Notes under the pieces: generated by a model
Told to the model about the DNA's origin: nothing
The model's input: the letters and a program-made list of their open reading frames with translations, nothing else
The model's database searches: none
Shown: positions 17,302 through 25,706 of the stretch, in pieces
Layout of the letters: every line of letters begins with the position of its first letter
Position numbering within the stretch: position 1 is the stretch's first letter
Program-made: the position numbers and the translations under genes
Source of the DNA: Propionicimonas sp020161015
Lineage (GTDB): Bacteria > Actinomycetota > Actinomycetes > Propionibacteriales > Propionibacteriaceae
Assembly: GCF_964266745.1 (NCBI RefSeq)
Contig: NZ_CAXWGX010000012.1
Location: 372,001-436,000 of the forward strand
DNA length: 64,000 bases
Direction of reading: 5' to 3'

Positions 17302-17928
17302 ATGAACGCCGTCGAGGCGGTCCGGCGCACACGGCCCGTTGTGTGGGGTCTTTGCGTCGTCGCATTGGTGTCCATCGTCATCTTGTGGAGCCCGTGGACG
17401 AACACCGACAACCGTGGAGCGCCTGCTGCGGGCGTTCAGGCCGGCCTCCAGACCAAGCCGGGCCTAGACCTCTACCCTCCCGGAAAGCGCGTTGGAGCAC
17501 CCAAGCTTGAAGGCACCACGCTAGATGGCGAGGCATTCTCCCCGTCGGGCTTGGCGGGCAGCATCGTGGTTATCAACGTGTGGGGATCGTGGTGCGCACC
17601 TTGTCGGGCCGAAACTCCTGACCTGGTTCGACTAGCCAACGAGTACGCCAATAAGGGTGTTCGCTTCGTCGGCATCAATACCCGGGACAACCTCGACGCA
17701 GCAAAGGCCTTTGTGAGGACCTTCAGGGTGCCGTACCCAAGCGTTCAAGACATCAATGGCGAAGTGTTGCTCGCTTTCCGGGACACCATCCCCACCACAG
17801 TGGTCCCCACCACCCTCGTCGTCGATACTCATGGCCAAGTCGCCACCCGAGTCATCGGGCCCGTCACCTACAACACCCTCAAGGGCATACTCAAGGACGA
17901 GATCGCCCTCGGTGAGGCCAACAGGTGA
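17302..17928 (+). CDS. TlpA/ResA-like membrane-anchored thioredoxin
   Basis: A 208-residue protein with an N-terminal membrane anchor (about 11-30) and a thioredoxin-fold domain carrying the redox motif WCAPC (Cys98, Cys101) and a cis-proline segment (TTVVPTTLVVD). Such proteins keep cytochrome c apoprotein cysteines or other extracytoplasmic thiols reduced. The stop overlaps the GTG of the CcdA gene, which would supply its electrons. The pair probably serves cytochrome maturation or extracytoplasmic thiol repair. Confidence 0.9.
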   Translation: MNAVEAVRRTRPVVWGLCVVALVSIVILWSPWTNTDNRGAPAAGVQAGLQTKPGLDLYPPGKRVGAPKLEGTTLDGEAFSPSGLAGSIVVINVWGSWCAPCRAETPDLVRLANEYANKGVRFVGINTRDNLDAAKAFVRTFRVPYPSVQDINGEVLLAFRDTIPTTVVPTTLVVDTHGQVATRVIGPVTYNTLKGILKDEIALGEANR

Positions 17929-18752
17929 ACCCCGGCGATCTGGTCGCGTACGGACCCCTGCTTGTCGCTATCCCGGTGGCTATGGCTGCCGGGTTGGTGT
18001 CGTTCCTCAGTCCTTGCTGTCTACCGCTGGTGCCCGGCTATCTCGCCTATGTCACCGGCACCGCGGGCGCCGACGCAGCCTCTGCCAACACGCAACCAAC
18101 CAACCATCCCAGCGGCACCGCGCACACGGCCACCCCTGTCGCAGCGAGAACTCCCCGACCGCGCGGCCCCAGTCGCACGGTCATTGGAACCTTGCTCTTC
18201 GTGCTCGGTTTCGCCGCCGTCTTCACCAGTTACGGGGCTGCGTTTGGTGCCGCCGGAACCCTGCTACTCAAGCACCAAGACCTCATCATCAAGGTACTGG
18301 GCGTCTTCACCATTCTGCTAGGGCTGATATTCGCCGGCGTCTTGGGACGTATTCCACTGTTCGCCCGCTCGTTCCGGGTGAGCTTCAAGCCTCGCCTCGG
18401 CGTCGCGAGCGCGCCTCTGCTGGGCGTCCTCTTCGGGGTCGGGTGGACACCTTGCATCGGCCCTACACTCGCGGCCGTTCTCGGCCTGTCATTCAGTACC
18501 GGCGGCGCCGGTCGAGGAGCGTTACTGTCCTTCGCCTACAGCGTCGGCCTCGGGCTACCCTTCCTGTTGGCAGCCATGGGTATCCAACGAGCGTTCAAGA
18601 TGTATGCGCTCGCCCGCCGTCATGCTCGCCGGATCACTCAGGTCGGCGGCGTCTTGCTGATGGCTGTGGGGATCATGCAGGTCACCGGCATCTGGGCTTC
18701 GATCATCGCGCAGCTACAGGTGCTCGTCGCCAATTGGCAAACTCCGCTGTGA
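17925..18752 (+). CDS. ccdA: CcdA-type thiol-disulfide electron carrier
   Basis: A 275-residue membrane protein of the CcdA/DsbD-beta family. The signature FLSPCCLPLVPGYLAYV (cysteines at 31-32) and the second conserved cysteine in GWTPCIGPTLAA are present, with about six helices. A His/Thr/Ala-rich loop at about 52-82 is longer than usual. It moves reducing equivalents from cytoplasmic thioredoxin to the TlpA-like partner encoded just upstream, with overlapping stop and start (GTGA). Confidence 0.92.
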   Translation: MNPGDLVAYGPLLVAIPVAMAAGLVSFLSPCCLPLVPGYLAYVTGTAGADAASANTQPTNHPSGTAHTATPVAARTPRPRGPSRTVIGTLLFVLGFAAVFTSYGAAFGAAGTLLLKHQDLIIKVLGVFTILLGLIFAGVLGRIPLFARSFRVSFKPRLGVASAPLLGVLFGVGWTPCIGPTLAAVLGLSFSTGGAGRGALLSFAYSVGLGLPFLLAAMGIQRAFKMYALARRHARRITQVGGVLLMAVGIMQVTGIWASIIAQLQVLVANWQTPL

Positions 18753-18971
18753 GACGACAGTCGAAGGTGAGCCACACCGAGCCGCTCCAGTCCTGAGGTG
18801 GTGTGGACGACGCTCGGATTCTGGTCGGTCTCGCCCGGAGCAAATGATCAGAACCTGTGAATGGTCTTCGCCGGGGTGACGTGAGGGAACGTACCATCCC
18901 GAGGCTGATCTGAAGTCCTTGTAGCTCTTGATCGGGACCGGCGTTGGGGCGCTGGTTCAGGAAGGTACGTC

Positions 18972-19203
18972 CATGCTCAAACCCTGCGACACACCGCCGC
19001 CATGCGGTTCCTCCACGCCGGGCATCGACACCAGCGTGATCGCGCTATGGCTTGGCCACGAACAAATCGCCACCACCGGCATCCATCTCCACGCCGACCT
19101 CGTCATCAAACAACAAGCCCTCGACCGGACCCGGCTACCCGACATCCCCGCCGGCCGCTACCAACCCGACGACGCACTCCTGACCTGGCTCACCAACCTG
19201 TGA
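18972..19203 (+). pseudogene. Tyrosine recombinase C-terminal remnant, frameshifted
   Basis: The first part reads QTLRHTAAMRFLHAG (with the box II HTLRHTAA-like motif), and after a one-base shift near 19020 it continues IDTSVIALWLGHEQIATT and ends PDDALLTWLTNL. This is the C-terminal catalytic end of a transposon-type tyrosine recombinase. The N-terminal two thirds are missing and the frame is broken, so it is inactive. The preceding bases 18753-18971 hold nothing recognisable. Confidence 0.75.
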
Positions 19204-19295
19204 AGGCCACGCGATTATGCCGAACGATCCACCCCTCACGCCGTCCTGACAAGCACAAACGAAACCGAACTCGGCATAACCAAGACGTCGGGATG

Positions 19296-20157
19296 ATGCG
19301 CGATGCACTGCTGCACGACGGTGCGGTCCCCGGTGGTGGTGATCGCCCCCGGCAGGCCCTTCAGCCCATCACAGACAGCGATCAGCACATCGTCGACGCC
19401 GCGGTTCTTCAGCTCGGAGAAGACCTGCAGCCAGAAACCTCGCCCCTTCGGCGCCGTCGCCTGCCCAGATCCCCAGGATGTCCCGCTCCCCGTTGGTGGT
19501 GACGCCCATTACAACGTAGAACGGGGTGTTGCGGACCTGGCCGTCGCGGACCTTGACCACGATGGCGTCCACGAAGATCACCGGATAGAGCGGGTCCAGC
19601 GGTCGGCTGGACCATTCGGCCAGCTCACCGGCGACCTTCTCGGTGATCCGGCTGATGGTGTCCTTGGACACCCTGGCGCCGTACACCTCCTCGAAGTGGG
19701 CGGCGATCTCCCCGGTCGGGAGGCCGCGGGCACTCAGCGACAACACGATCTGGTCGATCCCGTCCAGGCGCCGTTTCCGCTTCGGCACGATCACCGGCGT
19801 GAATGAGCCGTCGCGATCCCTCGGGACCTCGATCTCGACCGGGCCGATCTCGGTCAACACCGTCTTGGCCCGGGTCCCGTTACGCATCTTCGTGCCCAGC
19901 GGCGCCGCGCCATGTTCGTGGCCCAGGTGCTCGGTCAGTTCCGCCTCCAAGGCGGACTCCAGGACCTGCTTGGTCAGCCCGGACAACAACCCGCCCGGGC
20001 CGACCAGGGACATCCCCTGAGCCTTCGCCTGGGCGAGTAGCTGCTCAGTGAGCTGCCTCTGATCGATGATCTCTCCCGTCACGGGGTCGATCATCTCCAC
20101 CATCTCGGTCGTGTCAGTAACGGCCGTCTCCCGTCGGATCAGGCCGGACCCATACAC
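19296..20157 (-). pseudogene. IS256-family transposase, frameshifted and truncated
   Basis: The N-terminal 220 residues match IS256/Mutator transposases closely (MIDPVTGEII, GPVEIEVPRDRDG, LSLSARGLPTGEIAAHFEEVYG, YPVIFVDAI with the first catalytic Asp). After GDGAEGAR a one-base insertion changes frame; the correct sequence continues FWLQVFSELKNRGVDDVLI and VVQQCIAHH in the other frame. It is then cut at about 19296, well short of the normal length of about 400 residues, so the last catalytic residue is lost. The bases upstream of the start (GGATTAACGG on the minus strand) look like the insertion-sequence end. Confidence 0.85.
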
Positions 20158-20197
20158 ACCGTTAATCCGACATACATCTATGCCGACATCGGGATAG

Positions 20198-20270
20198 GTC
20201 GATGAGCTCGGCTACATGGAACGACAAACGAGGAGCCGAGCTCCTCTTTCAAGTCCTCACCGAACGCGAA
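20198..20270 (+). pseudogene. IstB-like (IS21 family) ATPase relic
   Basis: Only about 24 codons survive: VDELGYME in one frame and, after a one-base shift, DKRGAELLFQVLTERE. This matches the Walker B region of IstB helper ATPases from IS21-type elements. It lies between the IS256 remnant and lspA. Confidence 0.6.
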
Positions 20271-20318
20271 GGAAGGCCTCCGTGTACGGGCAGTCGACGA
20301 TGTGCAGGAGTTCGACCT

Positions 20319-20879
20319 TCATGAGGCGTCTCCGGTTTGTTCATTGTTCGTCGCTTGGTGTGGGCCTGACCGGAGGAGGTTCAGGCAGATGAGGACGACG
20401 CCGAGCACGACGAAGACGTCGGCGATGTTTCCGATGACGAGGTCGCCGTAGGCGAGAAAGTCGGTGACGTTCCCGCGCGCGAAGGCGGGTGGGTTCCAGA
20501 GCCGGTCGGCGAGGTTGCCGGCTGCACCGCCGAGGACCAGCCCCAGCGCAAGGCTCCATCGTGCACCGCGTAGTCGCGCGGCGAAAGTGACCACACTCCC
20601 GGCGGCGAGGGCCCCGACGAGGGTGAAGATCCAGGTGGCTCCGGAGCCGAGCGAGAACGCGGCCCCGGGGTTGTAGACCAGGGACAGGCCGAACAGGTCG
20701 CCGAGCAGCGGGATCCGGTCACCCGGGGCTAGCTGAGCCGCAGCGAGGGCCTTCGAGCCCTGGTCGAGCACGACGGCGATCACGGCAACTACCAGGGTGA
20801 CGGGCAGCGCTCTCGTCTGCTTCGGCCGTGCGCCAGCACTTTCGTCCTCGACCTGGGCGGCGAGGTTCTGCCTGGTCAT
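20319..20879 (-). CDS. lspA: Lipoprotein signal peptidase (signal peptidase II)
   Basis: A 186-residue membrane protein with about four helices. The two catalytic aspartates lie in GNLADRLW (Asp125) and GNIADVF (Asp154), and the YNPGAAFSL motif is present. It cleaves lipoprotein signal peptides after lipidation. Its ATG overlaps the ATPase stop (ATGA), making it the third gene of a metal-resistance operon. lspA homologues travel with cadmium/lead ATPases in other bacteria (pbrC-type), so this may be an accessory copy and not the housekeeping one. Confidence 0.93.
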   Translation of the reverse strand: MTRQNLAAQVEDESAGARPKQTRALPVTLVVAVIAVVLDQGSKALAAAQLAPGDRIPLLGDLFGLSLVYNPGAAFSLGSGATWIFTLVGALAAGSVVTFAARLRGARWSLALGLVLGGAAGNLADRLWNPPAFARGNVTDFLAYGDLVIGNIADVFVVLGVVLICLNLLRSGPHQATNNEQTGDAS

Positions 20880-22786
20880 GCGCGTGTTCTAGCCGCGCGC
20901 AGGCCGTTTAGGATGACGACGACCTCGGCGATCTCGTGCACGAGGACCACCGCGGCAAGCCCCAGGACTCCGAATAGCGCCAGCGGGAGCAGTGCGGTGA
21001 TGATCAGCAGCGAGAGGATGATGTTCTGGTTGATGATGTGCCGCCCGCGGCGAGCGTGGTCGAACGCGCGCGGGAGCAGGCGCAGGTCGTGGCCGGTGAA
21101 GGCGACGTCGGCGGATTCGATCGCGGCGTCGGAGCCGGTCGCGCCCATCGCGATGCCGATGTCGGCGGCGGCCAGCGCTGGAGCGTCGTTGATGCCGTCC
21201 CCGATCATCGCGACGGAGCGGTTTTCGCCTAGTTCGCCGATGGCCGCGGCTTTGTCCTCCGGGCGCAGCTCAACACGCACGTCGTCAATCCCGGCCTGCG
21301 CGGCCAGGGCGCGGGCGGTGCGGGCGTTGTCGCCGGTGAGCATGGTGACCCTGATGCCTTGCGCGGCGAGGGTGCGGACGACTTCGGGGACCTCGGGGCG
21401 CAGCTCGTCGCGCACGCCGATCGCGGCGACAGGCTCACCGTCGCGGTGCACGATCACAACCGTCATGCCCTGCTCCTCCAGGGCCGCGACCTGGTCGCCC
21501 AGGCCTTCGGCGTCGAGCCAGCGAGGGCTGCCCACGGTGATCCGCGCGCCATCGAGGATGCCTTCGATGCCGTGCCCGGCCTGCTCGGTCACATCCTCGG
21601 CCGCGGCCGCTCCAGGTGCCGCGGCAGTGATCGCGGCCGCGAGAGGGTGGGTACTGTGCTGCTCCAGCGCGGCCGCCCAGGCTAGCGCCTCCGACTCGGT
21701 GACCCCGTCGGCGGTGAGCACGGCGGTGACGACGGGCTGGTTGCGGGTCAGGGTGCCGGTCTTGTCGACGGCGACGTGGCGGATCACGCCGAATCGCTCG
21801 AACACGGCACCGGACTTGATGATCACGCCGAACTTGCTCGCCGAGCCGATCGCAGCCACGACGGTCAGCGGGACGGAGATCGCCAGCGCGCACGGGGACG
21901 CCGCCACGAGCACCACGAGGGCGCGGGTGATCCACAGATGCGGTTCGCCGAGGATCGACCCGATGATCGCGACCAGAATGGCCAGGATCAGCACGCCGGG
22001 GACCAGGGGGCGGGCGATGCGGTCGGCGAGGCGGGCGCGGTCGCCTTTCTCAGTCTGAGCCTGTTCCACCAGCTCGACGATCGTGGTGAGCGAGTTGTCG
22101 GTGCCCGCCGCGGTCGTCTCGACCTCCAACGCCCCTGCCGTGTTGATCGCCCCGGCCGAGACCGCGTCGCCGGGCTCGACCTCGACCGGGATCGACTCCC
22201 CGGTGATCGCCGAGGTGTCCAGGCTGGAGCGCCCGGACCGGATGACGCCGTCGGTCGCGACCCGCTCGCCTGGGCGCACCAGCATGAGCTGCCCGACTTG
22301 GAGGTCCTTCGCGGCGACCTCGACAGCTGCGCCACCCCGGCGAACCGTCGCGGTCTCAGGGACCAGCTTGAGCAGCGCCCGCAGCCCGCCACGGGCGCGG
22401 TCCATCGCCTTGTCCTCCAAGGCTTCGGCAATCGAGTAGAGGAACGCCAACGCGGCAGCCTCCTCGACGTAGCCGAGGATGACCGCGCCGACCGCGCTGA
22501 TCGTCATCAGCAGGCTGATCCCCAGCTTGCCCTTGAGCACCTTCCGGATCGCGCCCGGCACGAACGTCGACGCGCCCAGCAGCAGGGCGACCCAGAACAG
22601 CACCAGCGAGGCCGTCTCAGCGGGCTCGCCGACCGTCCACTCAACGACCAGTCCAGCGAGGAACGCGACAGCGGAGAATACCGGGACCATGATCCCGCGG
22701 TCCCGCCACCAGGGACGCTCAGCCTCCTCTGCCTCTTCATCCGGCCTGGCCTCAGGCTCGTGCTCGCAGCCGCACGCCGCACTCAC
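20876..22786 (-). CDS. Heavy-metal P1B-type ATPase
   Basis: A 636-residue metal exporter. The GTG start at 22786 overlaps the cmtR stop (GTGA); a longer frame upstream only repeats cmtR sequence. The soluble N-terminus is short and holds a CGCEHEPE stretch instead of a full metal-binding domain. Key motifs: TGES actuator loop, SPCALAI in the transmembrane metal site, DKTGTLT phosphorylation site, HP (STHPLA), GDGINDAP and HEIAEVVVILNG in the last helix. SPC, not CPC, is typical of the cobalt/iron/nickel (P1B-4, CtpD-like) group, while the neighbouring regulator is of the Cd/Pb-sensing type. The exported ion is therefore uncertain. Confidence 0.92.
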   Translation of the reverse strand: MSAACGCEHEPEARPDEEAEEAERPWWRDRGIMVPVFSAVAFLAGLVVEWTVGEPAETASLVLFWVALLLGASTFVPGAIRKVLKGKLGISLLMTISAVGAVILGYVEEAAALAFLYSIAEALEDKAMDRARGGLRALLKLVPETATVRRGGAAVEVAAKDLQVGQLMLVRPGERVATDGVIRSGRSSLDTSAITGESIPVEVEPGDAVSAGAINTAGALEVETTAAGTDNSLTTIVELVEQAQTEKGDRARLADRIARPLVPGVLILAILVAIIGSILGEPHLWITRALVVLVAASPCALAISVPLTVVAAIGSASKFGVIIKSGAVFERFGVIRHVAVDKTGTLTRNQPVVTAVLTADGVTESEALAWAAALEQHSTHPLAAAITAAAPGAAAAEDVTEQAGHGIEGILDGARITVGSPRWLDAEGLGDQVAALEEQGMTVVIVHRDGEPVAAIGVRDELRPEVPEVVRTLAAQGIRVTMLTGDNARTARALAAQAGIDDVRVELRPEDKAAAIGELGENRSVAMIGDGINDAPALAAADIGIAMGATGSDAAIESADVAFTGHDLRLLPRAFDHARRGRHIINQNIILSLLIITALLPLALFGVLGLAAVVLVHEIAEVVVILNGLRAARTRA

Positions 22787-23142
22787 TCGCCCGCCCCCGT
22801 CCCGCAGCAGCCCGGCACCGTGCACGCAGCATCCACGCACCGCGCGTGCTCGTCGACCGCGAGGGTCACGTCTACGAGTGCGGTGAGCGCCGCCGCGAGA
22901 TGCGGATCGCCGATCTCGTACCGCGTCTGCCTGCCCTCAGGCCGGGCGACCACGATCCCGCAGTCGCGGAGGCAGGTCAGGTGATTGGAAACGTTCGAAC
23001 GGGTCAGCTCTAGTTCACGCGAGAGCACTGCCGGGTAGCTCGGCCCGTCGAGCAGGGTCATCAGGATCCGGGAGCGCGTCGGGTCGGCCATGGCCCGGCC
23101 GAGCCGGTTCATGACATCAAGACGCGAAGCAATAGTCAGCAT
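22783..23142 (-). CDS. cmtR: CmtR-type ArsR-family metal sensor repressor
   Basis: A 119-residue winged-helix repressor. Cysteines fall at positions 57, 61 (LTCLRDCG) and 102, exactly the Cd(II)/Pb(II) ligands known for Mycobacterium tuberculosis CmtR. The recognition helix LTRSNVSNHL is also conserved. Extra cysteines occur in the tail (TVPGCCG). It starts the operon with the ATPase and lspA, and a palindrome beside its start codon is the likely operator, so metal binding should release repression of all three genes. Confidence 0.93.
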   Translation of the reverse strand: MLTIASRLDVMNRLGRAMADPTRSRILMTLLDGPSYPAVLSRELELTRSNVSNHLTCLRDCGIVVARPEGRQTRYEIGDPHLAAALTALVDVTLAVDEHARCVDAACTVPGCCGTGAGE

Positions 23143-23143
23143 G

Positions 23144-23160
23144 CACTGAACTATACAGTG
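23144..23160. promoter_or_regulatory. Probable CmtR operator
   Basis: CACTG-AACTATA-CAGTG is a perfect 5-base inverted repeat with a 7-base AT-rich centre, one base from the cmtR start codon. Its position fits repression by blocking the promoter or the start of transcription. Confidence 0.6.
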
Positions 23161-23479
23161 GTCACTGACTCATTGTGCGTATGACACGAACTCGGCGACG
23201 AGCGCGAGTGAGACGGCGCCCCAGAGCTGCCTGCCGGCGATGACGGAGTTCACTGCTTGTCCGGACGCCATCCTTCCCTGCCGGTCGACCACGATCATGG
23301 GGACGGCGTTCGACGCTGCCCCATCCGCGAACGCGCGGAGCACCCTTGACGACGAGACGTGCCACACAACACCATCAGCGCTTGGGGACACCCGCTCTCT
23401 CACCCGTTGACCGGGCCGTGGTGGTCCCGAATCCGAATGGCAAGCCGGTCCCAGATCAGATTGACATTCTCATACGGCA

Positions 23480-23575
23480 CCGTTCGCGCTGATCGTCTTG
23501 AGCAGGCTGATCCCCAGCTTCTACTTGCCAAGTTTCCGCATCGCGCCGGGGGTGAATGTCGAGGCGCCCGACGGC
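23480..23575 (-). pseudogene. P-type ATPase relic
   Basis: About 95 bases closely resemble 22495-22585 within the intact ATPase gene (shared runs include GCTGATCGTC and CAGGCTGATCCCCAGCTT). It is a decayed second copy encoding the loop around KGKLGISLLMTI. The rest of 23161-23588 shows no gene I can support; a 77-codon minus-strand frame there (23170-23403) has no recognisable features. Confidence 0.6.
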
Positions 23576-23588
23576 AGGCCGATCCTAC

Positions 23589-23933
23589 CTACGCCCCGAC
23601 CCAGCCGTCGCAGGTCGACGCGCACGGGCAGGCGTGGATGCCCTCCATCGGCCTCTCCGATCGAGAGCACTCATCCGATGTGTCCGTCGCGGGGAGGGCC
23701 CACGGGTACATGAAGAGCATCTCGATGTCGAAGGCGAGGAACAACAATGAGGGAAGGTACCAGCGCACGTGGTAACGCGAGAGCGCATGCTCCTCAGGCT
23801 GCCATCCGGACTGGAACGGCAGCGCCACGAACGGATCGCTCGCGACAGCGGCGACGCGGTGCACCAGATAGAGGCCCAGGAGGAAGACGACGGCGACCAA
23901 CGCCATCATGACCAGACCCGCGAGCACCGCCAA
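23589..23933 (-). pseudogene. nuoA-like NADH dehydrogenase subunit A, truncated
   Basis: Residues 1-80 match NuoA (first helix, then GWQPEEHALSRYHVRWY and FLAFDIEMLFMYPWA). After that the sequence loses similarity, and the third membrane helix required in NuoA is missing, replaced by a polar tail to the stop. TTG start with AGGAG before it. No other nuo genes are nearby, so this is an isolated fragment. Confidence 0.7.
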
Positions 23934-24135
23934 CTCCTACCCCATGGGGGAGCCTGACTAACACCCCCCCTCGAACGACCGGTCCGTCATGCCCATAGCT
24001 GCCAATCACTTGTCGAGGCCCTGAGCCCATCGCTTTCCGGACCGCGACAGTCCCGCCTGCAGCCGACTCTGTCTTGACCTCAGCTCTGGGACTACTTTGG
24101 TCAAGGGCACCTACCCAACGATGCAGGAGGAAGAG

Positions 24136-24528
24136 ATGGGCTACGCCCTTAGTACCACCATCGACCAGCCGTTCGACTCGACCCTCGCCGCGACCCGGGA
24201 GGCGCTGGCCGCCCAGGGCTTCGGCGTACTGACCGAGATCGACATGGCCGCCACCCTGCAGAAGAAGCTCGGCGTGGAGATCAGGCCGCAGGTCATCCTC
24301 GGCGCTTGCAACCCGCCCAGCGCGTACGAGGCGCTGCAGGCGGAGGAGTCCATCGGACTGCTGCTGCCGTGCAACGTCGTCGTGCGATCCGTCGACTCCA
24401 CGACCACCATCGTGGAGGCCATCGACCCGCAGACGATGCGCGAACTCACCGGCAACGCGGCGATGCAGCCGATCGCAGAGCGGATCGGCGGCCTGCTCCA
24501 AGCCGCACTGGACAGTCTCGGGAACTGA
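24136..24528 (+). CDS. DUF302 family protein
   Basis: A 130-residue intact protein starting at an ATG preceded by AGGAGG. The DUF302 pattern is visible (PFDSTLAATREALAAQGFGVLTEIDM, ILGACNPPSAYEAL, LLLPCNVVV with a conserved Cys). Function is not established; members are often found with metal or redox stress genes and may bind small ligands. It is flanked by gene fragments but looks functional. Confidence 0.88.
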   Translation: MGYALSTTIDQPFDSTLAATREALAAQGFGVLTEIDMAATLQKKLGVEIRPQVILGACNPPSAYEALQAEESIGLLLPCNVVVRSVDSTTTIVEAIDPQTMRELTGNAAMQPIAERIGGLLQAALDSLGN

Positions 24529-24602
24529 TACCCCGACCTCCGACGGTCTCCGCCACAGTCCATTGTCTCCTGTCGGTCAGACGGCCTCCTGGACGCCGCG
24601 AC

Positions 24603-24884
24603 GAGGACGGGATCGGGCTCGGGGAGCGCACCGAGGGCCTGGTCGATGTCGGCGATGATGTCGTCCACGTGCTCGATGCCGATCGACAGGCGCACGAGCT
24701 CGGGTGCGACGCCCGCCGCTTGCAGCTCGTCGTCCGTGAGCTGGGAGTGGGTCGCCGAGGCGGGGTGGATGACGAGGGACTTGGCGTCGCCGCTGTTGGC
24801 CAGATGCGAAAACAGCTGGAGCTCCTCCACCAAACGGGACCCGGCCTCCCGTCCGGCCTTGAGCCCGAAGGAGAGGATTCCGCC
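24603..24884 (-). pseudogene. metY (O-acetylhomoserine sulfhydrylase) C-terminal fragment
   Basis: A run of about 90 codons matches the end of MetY: ILSFGLKAGREAGSRLVEEL, LFSHLANSGDAKSLVIHPAS, THSQLTDDELQAAGV, LVRLSIGIEHVDDII. The PLP-lysine part is absent and no start is present. The remainder of 24529-25126 holds only low-confidence frames. Confidence 0.75.
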
Positions 24885-25126
24885 GTGGTTCCGCTGGTGA
24901 TCGTGGCGGTGCTCAGTGGCACCACTGCGGTATGCCGGCGCCGGTGGCTGGCCGCGCTGCGGGACCTCGGTGACCGCCAGGTCATCACCGAAGGCTTCGG
25001 CCCGGTACTGGCCGCGATGATCCGCTCCCGCTCGCGCAGCGTTCCCGACCTCCCTCGGGCCGGCACTCTCGACCAGCGCCACACCGGCCGCGAGGCCGAG
25101 CTTCAGCCGGCCGTCAGGAAGCGGGC

Positions 25127-25454
25127 ATGTCGATGAACACCGACCCGGATGTGGTTGCGGACGGCCTGCGGGCGTGGGTCCGCGGGATCTATCCGCTCGA
25201 GGCCGGCGTCGAGTTGCTGATCCGCAGCTGCGGTGGCCGGTTCGCCAGCAGCGGGATGCGCTGGGTCCAGCCCGGTGAGGATCCGGGCTGGTGGCGGGTC
25301 GATGTCGACCAGCGCAGCGCGGACAACTTCGCCGCGCTGTCGGGCGGTGAGACCCGCATCCTGCGCATCGCGGCTGCTCTGCTCGGCGGCACCCCCGTCA
25401 ACCTGTACGAAGCCATTCCCGGGCTGGACCGGGACCACGCCCAGCTGCACCTTG
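25127..25454 (+). pseudogene. Unknown actinobacterial protein, 3'-truncated
   Basis: The frame begins MSMNTDPDVVADGLRAW and reads a plausible helical protein of about 105 codons (YPLEAGVELLIRSC, ALSGGETRILRIAAALL) up to GLDRDHAQL, where it meets pstB-derived sequence in another frame. The family is not recognised. The tail after 25454 is out of frame with the following fragment and looks artificial, so the gene has probably lost its 3' end in a rearrangement. Confidence 0.5.
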
Positions 25455-25688
25455 CGCATCGAAGACCTGATGTCGGAACTGCGCGATCTGTACACGATCG
25501 TGATCGTCACCCAAAACATGCAGCAGACCGCGCGTGTGGCGGACCGAACCGCCTTCTTCACCGCGACGGTGGACGAGACCACCGGCGACCGGACCGGTGA
25601 GCTGGTCGAGTTCGACCTGACGATCACCATCTTCGAGTCGCCGTCGGATCCTCGCACCGAGGCTTACATCACCGGACGCTTCGGCTAG
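25455..25688 (+). pseudogene. pstB (phosphate ABC transporter ATPase) C-terminal fragment
   Basis: About 77 codons match the PstB C-terminus: RIEDLMSELRDLYTIVIVTQ, NMQQTARVADRTAFF, IFESPSDPRTEAYITGRFG. The H-loop reads TQN where TH-N is usual, so the switch histidine is lost. No Walker motifs are present. It is joined to an unrelated gene fragment at about 25454. Confidence 0.75.
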
Positions 25689-25706
25689 ACCCCGACAGGC
25701 TGATCG

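Noticed and set aside
18753..18971. Possible transposase relic before the integrase remnant
   Set aside because: No reading frame gave a recognisable transposase or terminal inverted repeat.
22787..22840. Upstream ATG giving the P-type ATPase 18 more residues
   Set aside because: Those codons lie inside cmtR in another frame; the GTG at 22786 overlapping the cmtR stop fits the coupling seen throughout the operon.
23170..23403. 77-codon minus-strand frame upstream of cmtR
   Set aside because: No motif, no ribosome-binding site and it lies in decayed DNA beside an ATPase relic; listed only as part of that region.
24885..25126. Plus-strand frame reading RRRWLAALRDLGDRQVIT and onward
   Set aside because: It lacks a start and a recognisable domain and is surrounded by gene fragments; coding status could not be supported.
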